From assembly GCA_039704465.1 (NCBI GenBank), contig JASFAU010000004.1:310001-374000 (forward strand): a DNA stretch of 64,000 bases. The letters run 5' to 3'. The notes under the pieces were generated by a model, which saw only the letters and a program-made list of their open reading frames with translations, did no database searches and was not told where the DNA came from. Position numbers and translations under genes: made by a program. This DNA is from Plasmodiophora brassicae. Taxonomy: Eukaryota; Endomyxa; Phytomyxea; Plasmodiophorida; Plasmodiophoridae. Shown here piece after piece: positions 51,718-61,879 of the stretch (its first letter is position 1; each line of letters opens with the position of its first letter).

Positions 51718-54700
51718 ATGTGCGGTCGACGCGGGACGTTGCGGGTGCGGCCGCGGGTGGTGGCGCTGTTGGCCGGCGGCGGCGCGCAGGCCGCACGCAT
51801 CATCCACGGGGGGTGGCCGATGGCGATGGCGACGACGGCTTCCTGGGGCGCGCTTCTTCACCTGCTGTCCGACGACGTTGTCAATGCGGACGGCAATGCG
51901 GTATGCGACCTACTGCGTGACGCATCGACCGATGACGAACGTCGCCGCTCCATGGCAGCCGTCATGCAGTCGTCCGGCGTCCTGCGCCCGCATTGCAGCG
52001 GGCGCGTCTGGCGTCAGATCACGACCGAGATCCAGTTCTGCCTATCCAAGTGTGAGCGGGACGCCGCTGCCGACCTGGACCTGGCCCTGTCGGCCATGGG
52101 CAGCGCCCTGATTGACCTGGCCGTCTGGATCGGTCGCCGATCGGATGCCAGCGTCAGGGACGGCATCGTATCGTTGCTGTTGGACGATGTGGAATGGTCG
52201 GCGGATCTGGCCGTCCAGTATGCGGGTGCCTGCGTCGACCTGTGCCGGGGCGATGATCGTGTTGCGGCGCGCGTCGGGGCCATTCTCGATGAAGTGCCCG
52301 TCGAGGACCTGCCTGGGTTGGCGCAGCAGACCGGCGCGCTGCGTTGCGAGCGGAAGGCGCCCGTCCTGGTCGATATCGTGCGGCGATCGTGGCCGGCCAC
52401 GACCCGTGACGTGTTGTTCGTTCTGCAGTCCGTTCTGGCGCACGATGCCGATCTGGGCCCCGGCCTGCTGCGCGCTCTCTCACCCACCGTGACCGATGCC
52501 ACCGTCTGCCCGGACGTCTGTCTCATGATCCTGATCGGCACGGCCGACCTGCACATCGACCTGTTCATGAGCCAGGCGGCCCGGCACCTCCACGACACGC
52601 TCGACTCTAGAATCGAGGATCTGGCCCGTGTGTGGCGTCGCGTACGTGATGAACCTGTTGTGCAGCGCAGCACGGCCAGCGTACTCGACATGTGCCTGTC
52701 GTGGATTGACAACGGGGCCAGGTTGGGGCCCGCCCTTCTCATTCAGTTGTATGGCGGGGCGCGACACTGTCGCTCCGCGGCGCTACTTGCCATTCTTGAC
52801 GACCGAGCCGCCCATTCGATGCTGGGTCAGCTGGATCCTATCGACAGCGATGTCGTGCTCGACTGGTTTGACCGCGTGGGACCCAGTTCTGCATCGATGG
52901 ACGTCGTCGGTGTCATGGCACAGCGGTTACCCATTGACGGCGTCATGCAACGATTTAGGAAGGCATTGTCCAGTCGACGACCTGACGACCGTCGCGTCGG
53001 CATTGATGGTATGCGTCACGTCCTGTCAAGTGGCCGTGCGCCGGATTCAATCCAGATGGAATGCATTCGCGCTCTGCAGCTGGCTGCGGGACGTCCTGAT
53101 CAGGCAGCGTCCGTCTATGACGCCCTGCGGGACTGCTCGCTGTCGGGGCACGTCCACGCCGAATTGCAGCGGTTCTTGCAAGGTCGCGTCGTCAGGGCCG
53201 AACAGAAAGGATGGAAGGCGGCCATCGATGCTCATCTGATCGACTGCTATCTGGTCAGGGTGGACGATCGCGCACTGCTGGAAAGGTGCTTGAAGGTGCG
53301 TGGACGCTTACCCAGATCTGTCTGCTTGTCACTGGCCTGCTACGCTGTCAGGCGCTTACGTGATGGCCAGCTTGCAGCTCGACTGGTCGAACTAGCCGGG
53401 TTGCGTTCCCTGCAAGAATGCGATGATCCCATGCCAGTATGCCGGGACTGTACGCTGATCAGACAGCTACTGCTCAACGACAGTGATGCAACGGGTTCCA
53501 CGGTGCTTGCTCGCGATGTCGTAGTCCAGGAAATTCGGAGGGCTGTGAATGCATGGGATTTCTCTATCTCTCGCCGCGATCATGCCATGTCGTCCTCTTC
53601 ATCGTCATCATCCGATTCTGTCGATCTGCGTCGTTATTCGACAGCGGCCGCTCACGCTCTATGTTCAATCCTTCATGCAGCTTTTTCCCTGCGCCTAGAC
53701 CATATCGAGGTCGTATCCTCCTGGACTCGGCAAGCAGTCGATGCCGACTCGGGCAAATGCCTCAACATGCCTGCTGCATCGTTGTCGTTGGAATCGTACC
53801 GCGTCGCCCTGCTGGATGCACTTCAATTTCTGCTGTTATCGCTGCCTAACGATGTCATCGTGCCACCCCATCTACTCGGTGCCGACACTGCCGATGTCGT
53901 TGTAGACGAGTGGTCGTCGGCTCTATTGTTGGAGATAGAAGCTGGGACCGCAAGCACATCTCTGACCATGTGCTACATTTCCCTGACTTCGTATTGGTCG
54001 GTACGTGCTGGATCAATCGTCATCCAAACCGCGCGGCGTCGCGTGGTTGACGTTCTTCTGCATTTCGAGGTTCCATCGGTACGCCTCCGGCGGTCGCTGT
54101 TGGCCTATGCTATGAGACATTCCAGTTCTCCTGCCGAGGCGCTAGGACTGGCCGCCAATGTGCTTGAGGACGATCAGTGGGATATCAAGTATCGGAGAGG
54201 TGTCTTGCCCACCGTACTCTCACACGCGCAAACGGTCTGCTCTAGTGCACGGACCTCCATAAGACACGACGTTGAGTCGACCGCAAAGATAATCGTTAAC
54301 GTTTTCAGTCCACTCATCATCCTCGTCACGGTCTTCATTGAGCTGGACGATCGTCGCTCACTACCTGCCATTACGGGGGTCTTTCGTCTTGGCGCGCTGG
54401 CCACGTCGGCGCTTCAGCGAGTCATGCGCCAATGGGATGCCACTCACAACGATGAGATAGATCAGTCTGTCAGGGAAGAGTCTTTGACCCGCCTAGAGTC
54501 GTCATTCAAAATTATTCGCCAAGCTCTCGACCTTGTTGACCGTGTTGAGCATTGGACAAAGTGTTACCGGGCTGATAAAGCCGTAGCGCGAGCTGTTTTT
54601 CAGGTTGCAACGTTTGAAAACGGTGTTGCTACGCTTGTTAGCGCGGCCCGGCGCGATACTGTCTTTGCCAATGAAATTGACCTTGTTCGCCGGGCTCTGA

Positions 54701-54915
54701 AACGACTCCATAAGCGTCAAGATCGCAATTCGAGCGGGTTACGTTGCGGAGATTCTTCTGCTGTATCGCTTACAGCATCAAACCCAGTTCGCAAGCGGCA
54801 CAAGTCGTCTGGGCAGCGATTTCGCAGTCGTGTAGCGTACATCGATGAAGCTCTTTTGGAGAATCCATCTGACAACGAGGCCTACGACGATCTCGAAGAC
54901 TGGATCGTAGATTAA
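51718..54915 (+). CDS. Large helical solenoid, FANCI-like
   Basis: A single open frame of 1065 aa from the ATG at 51718. Repeated amphipathic helices fill the protein (APVLVDIVRRSWPATTRDVL, SLESYRVALLDALQFLLLSL). Near the end KIIVNVFSPLIILVTVFIEL resembles the conserved C-terminal domain of FANCI, and the tail SRVAYIDEALLENPSDN followed by YDDLEDWIVD resembles the acidic EDGE/FANCI terminus. FANCI pairs with FANCD2 in interstrand crosslink repair. It is intronless, unlike most neighbours. The monoubiquitination Lys cannot be identified by eye. The second half is clearly poorer in G+C than the first. FANCD2 or another solenoid is the alternative. Confidence 0.5.
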   Translation: MCGRRGTLRVRPRVVALLAGGGAQAARIIHGGWPMAMATTASWGALLHLLSDDVVNADGNAVCDLLRDASTDDERRRSMAAVMQSSGVLRPHCSGRVWRQITTEIQFCLSKCERDAAADLDLALSAMGSALIDLAVWIGRRSDASVRDGIVSLLLDDVEWSADLAVQYAGACVDLCRGDDRVAARVGAILDEVPVEDLPGLAQQTGALRCERKAPVLVDIVRRSWPATTRDVLFVLQSVLAHDADLGPGLLRALSPTVTDATVCPDVCLMILIGTADLHIDLFMSQAARHLHDTLDSRIEDLARVWRRVRDEPVVQRSTASVLDMCLSWIDNGARLGPALLIQLYGGARHCRSAALLAILDDRAAHSMLGQLDPIDSDVVLDWFDRVGPSSASMDVVGVMAQRLPIDGVMQRFRKALSSRRPDDRRVGIDGMRHVLSSGRAPDSIQMECIRALQLAAGRPDQAASVYDALRDCSLSGHVHAELQRFLQGRVVRAEQKGWKAAIDAHLIDCYLVRVDDRALLERCLKVRGRLPRSVCLSLACYAVRRLRDGQLAARLVELAGLRSLQECDDPMPVCRDCTLIRQLLLNDSDATGSTVLARDVVVQEIRRAVNAWDFSISRRDHAMSSSSSSSSDSVDLRRYSTAAAHALCSILHAAFSLRLDHIEVVSSWTRQAVDADSGKCLNMPAASLSLESYRVALLDALQFLLLSLPNDVIVPPHLLGADTADVVVDEWSSALLLEIEAGTASTSLTMCYISLTSYWSVRAGSIVIQTARRRVVDVLLHFEVPSVRLRRSLLAYAMRHSSSPAEALGLAANVLEDDQWDIKYRRGVLPTVLSHAQTVCSSARTSIRHDVESTAKIIVNVFSPLIILVTVFIELDDRRSLPAITGVFRLGALATSALQRVMRQWDATHNDEIDQSVREESLTRLESSFKIIRQALDLVDRVEHWTKCYRADKAVARAVFQVATFENGVATLVSAARRDTVFANEIDLVRRALKRLHKRQDRNSSGLRCGDSSAVSLTASNPVRKRHKSSGQRFRSRVAYIDEALLENPSDNEAYDDLEDWIVD

Positions 54916-54952
54916 TAGTGTCTTCTGGTTACATAAATTATATTACTTTATA

Positions 54953-54978
54953 CTCCCTCTGTCCGGGAATGATTGTCC
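54953..54978 (+). repeat. Left terminal inverted repeat of the mariner-like element
   Basis: CTCCCTCTGTCCGGGAATGA and six more bases, preceded by the TA target dinucleotide. Its partner is missing downstream. Confidence 0.6.
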
Positions 54979-55193
54979 GGTTTCATATTTATCAAAATCT
55001 TAACGTACCGTTTGCCATTTGAAACTTCTTGTAAATACCAGCAATTACATCTCATGGTGTTCGATCTTGCGATGGTATGAAAAGACCGCAGTCGATTTTC
55101 TATTACCCAAAAATCACCGGATCGGGATCCGGATCGGGATACCGCCTGCACTCGACCCGCACATTGTCGCTCTCCTATAGTTACTGTATCACA

Positions 55194-55918
55194 ATGCCAT
55201 CAGGAAAGCAGAACCTGACCGACGAGCAAAGGAATGGTGCTCTCCAGTGGCTTCTGGAACTATCAGTGCACAGAAATCTTCCGCGAGGATCCCTGTCCGC
55301 AGTTGCTTAAGAGTTCGGCGTGAACCCCCGTACCGTATCTCGTCTCTGGCGGACTGCCAAAGAATGTTGGGAGCAAGGCCGTGTAGCTGCTGATGTACGA
55401 TAAAAGATCAAGTCATGCTCGGGACGCAAGAAAATGGACCGCACCACCTTGCCAAAGTATTGGAAGTTCCACTTCGGCAACGTCACACTCTGCGATCGCT
55501 GTCTGCAGCTACGGAAATTCCGCGCAGCACTTTGCACGATATGGTGAGAGAAGGAGTATTGCGTCATACCACGAACACGGTGAAGCCATTCCTTACCGAT
55601 GACAACAAACTTGAGCGCTTGCGTTACGCGTTATCGATGCTGAAGCATGGCACTACGACGTTTCGCGATGCGAACGACTTGATTCACATAGACGAGAAGT
55701 GGTTTTACGTGACGAAGGTCAAGAAGGGATATTACATCGTTCCTGACGAGCATGTCCCGGATCGGCACGTTAAGAGCAGTCGTTTTATCACAAAGGTCAT
55801 GTTTCTCGTCGCGGTCGCAAGACCCCGTTACGATCCCGATCGCGAACTGCTGTTTGATGGCCGCATTGGGGTGTGGCCTATCGTGCACCAGGAACCCGCG
55901 AAGCGCTCGTCTAAGAAC
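55194..55918 (+). pseudogene. Mariner-like transposase, 5' part (disabled)
   Basis: MPSGKQNLTDEQRNGAL is followed by helix-turn-helix pieces (EFGVNPRTVSRLWRTAKE), interrupted by stops near 55308 and 55402 and a frame change. From 55415 a clean frame carries IPRSTLHDMVREGVL and HIDEKWFYVT (first catalytic Asp), then FDGRIGVWPIVHQEPAKR. It ends abruptly at the LTR boundary at 55918. Confidence 0.8.
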
Positions 55919-56094
55919 TGTGACGTCCCAACGGTGATGGTATATCAGCCGTGTAGTATAATCGTCTGTGTCCCCGACCTGCAGCTCCCACGGACGCCGT
56001 GCGGACTCCGTGCGCACTCCGTGCATGTCCGTCATTCTTAGGGCGGCCTAGCCGGATCACAGCTATTCTTGTCTTATAGCTTGGAGCCGGCACA
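55919..56094 (-). repeat. 3' LTR of the chromovirus
   Basis: 176 bp, apparently identical to 61014-61189. Insertion lies inside the mariner transposase frame. Confidence 0.92.
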
Positions 56095-56106
56095 TTCCCC
56101 TCCTTC
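56095..56106 (-). promoter_or_regulatory. Polypurine tract
   Basis: In element orientation GAAGGAGGGGAA immediately precedes the 3' LTR, the usual plus-strand DNA primer site. Confidence 0.75.
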
Positions 56107-56293
56107 AACGAAATGCTCCTCCTTGCAGGTGTCTTCAGTGGTGGTGTATCCTAATCATGTCTTCTCCTTAATATAGTCTAATTAACATAATTAAGTCTCA
56201 ATCTTCGTAGAACACAGTTTTGGCTTCTGTCGTCACATGGCCGTCGGCATTAAAATAACCCAGCGCGCATCCGGGAAAAAAAGCATGACTAGC

Positions 56294-56893
56294 CTACTGG
56301 ACTCCTTCCGCCTTAAGTAACTCCTTAACCTCATCAGCAAGGTGATGTTTCTCCTTCCTCATCCTGGCGGCATGTGCCTTCACCAGCTTCGGTACATCCA
56401 TCGCCAACCTGCAGATTGGCTCCCATGAATCCTCCGCTTCAGAGAAACCCTTCCATCCGATCAACAATTCCAATTCCCCTGTCTCCGGACTGTGCCTGCA
56501 GTCCTTGAAGACTTCAATGGCGAAACGCTCATTGTCATAATCCATCTGTCGCTTCAGTTCCTCAGTGGCATTCACTTTGCCATGTTCATAGAGGCGAACG
56601 CGGTCCCCGTGAACGGTTCGAGTGTCCGTCTCATTGAACATATTCCTCACCTCGTAGGTGTAGTTCTCGTGGCTATCAGTTATTTGATATAGGCCCCGCC
56701 ACTTCATAAAGAGCTTCTTGCCCGGAACCTTACCCGGTTCAGGCAATCCGATGAGTACATAGTCACCGATCTGAAAGTTCGGTGCAGTTGCTCGTCGGTA
56801 CGCGTCGCTCCTCTTCCTGTGTACGGCTCGGATTTTCTTCGATTGCTGCACTGCTCCCTTGTGCATTTCATTCAGCGACGTCTGCAATTGCAT
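56294..56893 (-). CDS. Chromovirus integrase C-terminus with chromodomain
   Basis: RATAPNFQIGDYVLIGLPEP and KKLFMKWRGLYQITDSH are the GPY/F-like integrase tail. RFAIEVFKDCRHS, then LELLIGWKGFSEAEDSWEP is a chromodomain, expected to steer integration to particular chromatin. Followed by a basic C-terminal helix and stop at 56294, about 190 bp before the polypurine tract. Confidence 0.88.
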   Translation of the reverse strand: MQLQTSLNEMHKGAVQQSKKIRAVHRKRSDAYRRATAPNFQIGDYVLIGLPEPGKVPGKKLFMKWRGLYQITDSHENYTYEVRNMFNETDTRTVHGDRVRLYEHGKVNATEELKRQMDYDNERFAIEVFKDCRHSPETGELELLIGWKGFSEAEDSWEPICRLAMDVPKLVKAHAARMRKEKHHLADEVKELLKAEGVQ

Positions 56894-56895
56894 GA

Positions 56896-59441
56896 CTAGC
56901 TCCTGAATATGCTCCTTTGAGAGTGTAGCTTCCCCATACTTCTCATCCCTGGCCTCTTGAACACTTGCTTCAGCGGGTTGTCTGGTTGACGTCCCATCAT
57001 CACTGTCACTGGCGCATTCCCGTTGGTACGCGCCTGCGACCTGTGATTGATCGTGTGTTCAATGTTGTGGTTCAACCATGGCCAATCGTATTTGTCCCAC
57101 TGCAATTCAGACAGAAGTGCTCTGACTAGTTGCAAGTAGTTCCTGTTGATCACCTCAATTGATCCATTACTGTAATGCCCATAGGCAACAGTCGGGTGAT
57201 GAGCAAATCCACATCGACGCGCCAGTTCCTTCACAACGTTTGCCAGAAAGCAAGACGCCATGTCTGACACCATCAACTCAAACGTTCCGAAGATAGCCCT
57301 CCATTCGAGCAGTGCCTCTACAGTGGTTTCCGCATTGGGTGTATGGTCAGGAGTAATCTTGACCATGCCAGACAGATCATCCCTGATTATCAGGTTCCAT
57401 TGCAGATCATGTCTTCCGCCCTTCTGAGCCGCCATCATGTATAGCCAATCCAAGTGAATCACCTGATTCGGCCTAACACCATGAACAGCTGTTCCCAATG
57501 GCCTGGGAATCCTAACCCCGCCCCTTGTCGGTAGACAGTTCAAACACGCGTTGCAGAACGTCCTCATGTCCTCATCGCAGTGTGCCCAGTGGCAGAACTC
57601 CCCCAACTTCCTCAACGAGGCCTTCAGTCCTAGATGCCCACTGTTTCCGCCCGCATGAGCAATAGCGCATAGCTGCAGCTTCAGCTCGTTGCATTCGTCT
57701 GGTATGATCACCTGTCCCTTCCCTGTGACGAAGAGATCATCACCATTCTTCGGTCGTTTCGTTCCTCTGAGCCATTTCCTCTGAGCCTTACGGATTTCGT
57801 CCACGGTCGGCCATTGGAATTCCTTCCTTTGTAACGGCCGTACCCGATATCCGTCCTCAATTTGAAGCGTTATCCTCCTGATCGTGCGTACCTCTAGGTG
57901 CTGGTCATCAGGCCCACCGTCCGGTGCACCCCACCGCGTCATAAGATCCGACCACACATTGTCCTCCCCCGCAATGTGTTTAATGACGTAGTTGACCCTC
58001 TGTATGTCCAGTGCCCATCGTTGCAGTTTCTGCGCCGTTGGCTTTGACACGTCCGTTGGTGAGAATATCCTCACGAGATTCCTATGATCGGTAAACAAAC
58101 GAAACTGCTCGTTGGTTGTAACGAGATAGTCCAGTTTGTCAATCCCATCCTTGATCGCGAACCCTTCCTTCTCCACCGTGGACCAGTTCCGCTCTGGGCC
58201 CGCGAACTTGTGTCCGACGAAACCCAGCGGTTCATGTCGCTGCCCATGCACTGGTTTACCCAAGTCCTCAGGCGGAATCTGTGTGACTACCGCCGCGCTG
58301 TTAACCTCATTTGCATCTGAGAATAGGCATTGGATCCGGTCCTTTCGCGGGTACGCTAGTTGGACCGTGTCCGCCACTGCCATCTTCAGTTTCTCGAATG
58401 CCAGCGCATGTTCGGGTGACCATCCATATTTGCACAATCGCACCCTCCTGGCAATGGCTTTCGTCCTGCCAGGTTGGTCCTTCATTGCATCCTCGTATAT
58501 CCTCTGTAACAGGTGTACCTTCCTGTTGTACTCAGGGATGGACCTACTCATCCACTGAGTTGCCATAAGGAATTGTTGCAAGTCCCTTGCCGTCCTCGGC
58601 TGTGGTATCGCCATTAAAGCCTCAATCCTAGCAGGATCGTGCCTTACCCCTTCTGGCGTGAATATCCTTCCACAGAACCGAACCTCTGTTGTGAAGAGCT
58701 CACACTTCTCCACGTTGAACTTGATGCTGTGCCGTTCGGCTAGCATCAGAGTCCGTTCCAACGTTCGGAACCAATCATCCTCCCTTTGGGCATGCCCCAT
58801 TAGATCATCGATCCATATGATTAGTTTGTGGAACATAAGTTCCCCGAACACCTCAAACATCCTCCCTTGATACTGAGGGGCGGAGTTCATTCCCCCCTGC
58901 ATCGACCTCGTTGGGTTATACACCCCCTTATCTGTCATGAAGGAGAAGATCTCCTGACACGCTTCATCCAGCGGCATCATCCAGAAGCCTTTGAACGCGT
59001 CTAGCTTAAACCAGAACCTCGAGCCTGCCAGGTTCCTGAGTATCGCCTCCTGATGTGGCATAGGCCACGCCACGGCGACACATTTGGCATTAACAGCTCT
59101 GAGATCAACACAGAACCGCTTTCCGCCCCCTGGCTTCGTCACCACCACCACCGGAAAGCCCACTTCGCGTTGTAGTTTTCAACGACTAGGCCATACTTCT
59201 TCAATTGGGCGACGAATTCCTCCATGAAAGCACTGTCCTCCATACTGTACTTTCTGGCTCGGCACCTGTAAGGTTCCGCATCCGGTTTCAGCTCCGTGAC
59301 AAATGGTGTAACCCTGGCTGGACCATCAGGTCCAATGCTCATACGCCAAACGTCCCTATATCTTCTGACGAGTTTCCGAAGCGATTTCCCCATCGCTTGC
59401 GGTAGGCCATTCCTCAATGCGCGCTCGACCATCCCGTCCAT
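56896..59441 (-). CDS. Chromovirus Pol: reverse transcriptase, RNase H, integrase core
   Basis: Two abutting frames (59441-59139 and 59163-56896). RT: ARKYSMEDSAFMEEFV, then KRFCVDLRAVNAKC, FKLDAFKGFWMMPLDE and IIWIDDLMG, where the catalytic pair sits in an IDD context instead of YxDD. RNase H: LFSDANEVNSAAVV and LFTDHRNLVRIF. Integrase: an HHCC region (HAGGNSGHLGLKASL, CNACLNC), VIHLDWLYMM, MVSDMASCF and NGSIEVINR for the DDE triad. A frameshift near 56950 separates it from the integrase tail. Confidence 0.85.
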
Positions 59442-59582
59442 CTCCTTTCCAGGGAGTCTGTGGAATCGGTTCCGATCCTCACATCCTCTGTTTCCTCTTC
59501 CTCCCCTTCCCAGAGAGGTGGCATCTCGTTTGCCATATTGTGCACTTCATCCATGACGTCATTCCCCTTCTTCGGCGTGCTC

Positions 59583-60150
59583 TTAATGAGTACGTCCAGG
59601 GCCTTCTTTGGGTGGATACCCAAGTCGTCCAACAGCCTCTCCCCTGGGATTATTTTCCTTTTCAGGAATGTCCCATACAAGGCATCGGCGCCGGCGAGTG
59701 ATCAGTTCGCCTGCCGTCGTCGTCAGTCCCAGATCCAGTATCATCACATGGTAGGCTGTGTGCTTCGTTTCTCGGTCTACCAGACAGAACGTTTCCGGCT
59801 TCTGGAGGTTCTCCATTGTTAACAATGGGTCCCGCTCCATTAGCTCGCGCGCTATGGTCAATGGCATCAGAACGTCAACCGATGTCGCTCCACTGTCCAG
59901 AACCCCAACGTAGTCTTCCTCATGTCCGTTTACACGAACGACTACTTGGTCCCCTGTCCTCTGCGCCCCCTCCGACACTCTTCCTACCACTGGAAGCCAT
60001 GGGTACTCTGACAAGTCGTCATCTTTATCAGATTTGGCCTTACGGGGTCCATCCCTTCCCGTTGGCCCCTTGCGGCGATCCTTCAGCAGGTCTGCGACCT
60101 GCTTCTTGGTAGGCTTCTTCGGGCAACGAAACGCTGGATGTCCAACCTCG
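59583..60150 (-). CDS. Chromovirus zinc-knuckle remainder and aspartic protease
   Basis: Starts with the VGHPAFRCPKKPTKKQ knuckle end in a different frame from gag, then the protease YVGVLDSGATSVDVLMPL with the LDSGAT active-site motif and a downstream hydrophobic region (MILDLGLTTTAGEL). A gag-pol frame change fits ribosomal frameshifting or a mutation. Confidence 0.75.
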
Positions 60151-61013
60151 TCACGTTGAAACATCGAAACATCGCAGGTCCTTCCGGTGTCGTTTCGTGT
60201 CCCGGCCTCCATCGCCTCCTTCATCCGTCTGCGCCCCTCGCTTCTTCGGGGTGGGTTTGACCTTTCCCTTCCCCTTGCCATCCTCACGTCCCGGCTCCAT
60301 GTACAACATCGTCTCCTCATACGATGCAGCCCGTTCCTTCAGCACCCGATAGAATTCCAAAGGGTCCTTCTGGAGATCGGTCTGGCGCTTCATGACGAGG
60401 GTCCGCATGAGCGCTTGTAAACCGGATGGGCGCACAGCACCCAGTAGGTACTTGACCAGGTTCTTCCGTCCCTCGCGGGACGTGAAGAGGTCCTGCCACC
60501 CGTTGCGCGCGACCAATTCCTCGTACTGCTGCACGAGGTTCACGACCCTTGCCGCTGGTGTGGTGATGGTCAGCTTCATCGCCAGCTTCCGCATCTCCCG
60601 GTCGATGTTCGCGTCCGTCGAGCGATCCTGCTCGAGATGCCTCTTCATCCAGTCCATCAGGTCGCTCTCCGTCACCCCCTCGGCGTCCTTGCCGAGTTCC
60701 CACTTGCAGATCGCCCTGAGCAGACCGGGGTCGATCATACTCCTCACTGACCGCGGGATCTGGCCCTTGGCGTTCGGATCGTCCCGGAAGTGATTCCGAT
60801 ACGTCTTCAGCTCGGCCATGAACGTCGTGACGGCCTTGCGGTCCATGCTTTTCAAGGTCGGCGCCTTGTTCATCTGCAGGACGATCGTTGAGCCTTGCAC
60901 GCTCTGTCCTTGTTGTCGATCATCGACGTCATCTTCCAGCAGCATCTCCTGCGCGGTGGCCACCATCGCGTCCTTCTTTGAAACCTTCCCCGAAAGGATG
61001 TTCAAGAGATCTC
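60151..61013 (-). CDS. Chromovirus Gag
   Basis: The open frame runs from inside the 5' LTR to 60151; the first internal in-frame ATG gives MVATAQEMLLEDDVDDRQ. A helical capsid-like region (FMAELKTYRNHF, LVQQYEELVARNGWQDLF, LLGAVRPSGLQALMRTLV) is followed by a Lys/Gly-rich linker and RKDLRCFDVS, the start of a probable zinc knuckle completed in the next frame (VGHPAFRCPKK). Typical length and order for gypsy Gag. Confidence 0.8.
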
Positions 61014-61189
61014 TGTGACGTCCCAACGGTGATGGTATATCAGCCGTGTAGTATAATCGTCTGTGTCCCCGACCTGCAGCTCCCACGGACGCCGTGCGGA
61101 CTCCGTGCGCACTCCGTGCATGTCCGTCATTCTTAGGGCGGCCTAGCCGGATCACAGCTATTCTTGTCTTATAGCTTGGAGCCGGCACA
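61014..61189 (-). repeat. 5' LTR of the chromovirus
   Basis: 176 bp; in element orientation starts TGTGCCGGCTCC and ends GGGACGTCACA. It contains direct repeats of ACTCCGTGC-type words and a TGACGTCC site. The base after it (minus) begins GAGATCTC, a palindrome, not the TGG expected of a tRNA primer-binding site. Confidence 0.92.
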
Positions 61190-61680
61190 GAACCGACAAC
61201 GTGGCACACTTGTAACCAAGACGAAGGAGCTTAACCGGGAAGAATACGTCCGTCTCCTTGTAGAAGAGGTCATTCCGGCTGTGAAGGAGAAGTGGCCGGC
61301 GGGAACGAAGTCACAGGCCATCTTCATCCAGCAAGACAATGCACGGCCTCATGCAAAGGTCGACGACGCTGCGGTTTATGCAGCTGGTCACTCGGACGGG
61401 TTCAACATCAACTTGATGTGTCAACCCCCGAATAGCCCAGACTTTAACGTCTTAGACTTGGGTATCTTTGCTGCCTTGCAGGCCGAGCAGCTGCGGCAAG
61501 CCCCCAGAACCATCGACGACCTGATCCATGTTGTCGTGGAAACGTACAACAACTACAATCCGGGCAAGATCAACGAGTGCTTTCTCTCTTGGCAGATGTC
61601 ACTTCGTGAAGCAATCAAGGTGGGTGGGGCAAACACCTTCAAGCAGCTGAGAAGGACAATAATGAAGTGGATGTATTACG
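61190..61680 (+). pseudogene. Mariner-like transposase, 3' part
   Basis: Directly after the LTR and GAAC duplication the same frame resumes (QRGTLVTKTKELNREEY), then QQDNARPHAK (second Asp) and NSPDFNVLDLG (third Asp). The spacing between the second and third Asp is 39 residues, i.e. DD39D as in plant MLEs. It ends at about MKWMYYV. The open frame continues by chance into the gypsy fragment. Confidence 0.82.
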
Positions 61681-61879
61681 TACGGCGTGTGCGGCGGACG
61701 TTACAGTGGCGACGTAGTCGCCGACGGTGTAACGGTTGCCAACGCCGGCGGGCACGGAGTCGCGGAGTGCGTGACGGCGTTCACGTGCTGCAGGCATGTG
61801 CTGCTGGTCGTAGTGGATACGTTGTTCGACACGCCCCCTCCGTAAGCATCCACCGCAGTAGCCGAACTGCTGACGGTGT

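Larger units (their letters stand above)
55919..61189 (-). mobile_element. Ty3/gypsy chromovirus-type LTR retrotransposon (near complete)
   Basis: 5271 bp flanked by 176-bp LTRs (55919-56094 and 61014-61189) that appear identical by eye, each TG...CA, with a 4-bp GAAC duplication. Minus-strand order is gag, protease, RT, RNase H, integrase, chromodomain. A polypurine tract abuts the 3' LTR. Frame breaks in pol mean it may need frameshifts or be recently inactivated. Matching LTRs imply a young insertion. Confidence 0.93.
54951..61680 (+). mobile_element. Plant-type mariner-like element, split by a retrotransposon
   Basis: The left end TACTCCCTCTGTCCGGGAAT at 54951 is the TA plus CTCCCTC-type inverted repeat of Stowaway/plant MLE elements. 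The transposase runs 55194-55918 and resumes at 61190-61680. The right terminal repeat is not found; homology stops near 61680 where other repeat DNA begins, so the 3' end is lost. Confidence 0.82.
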
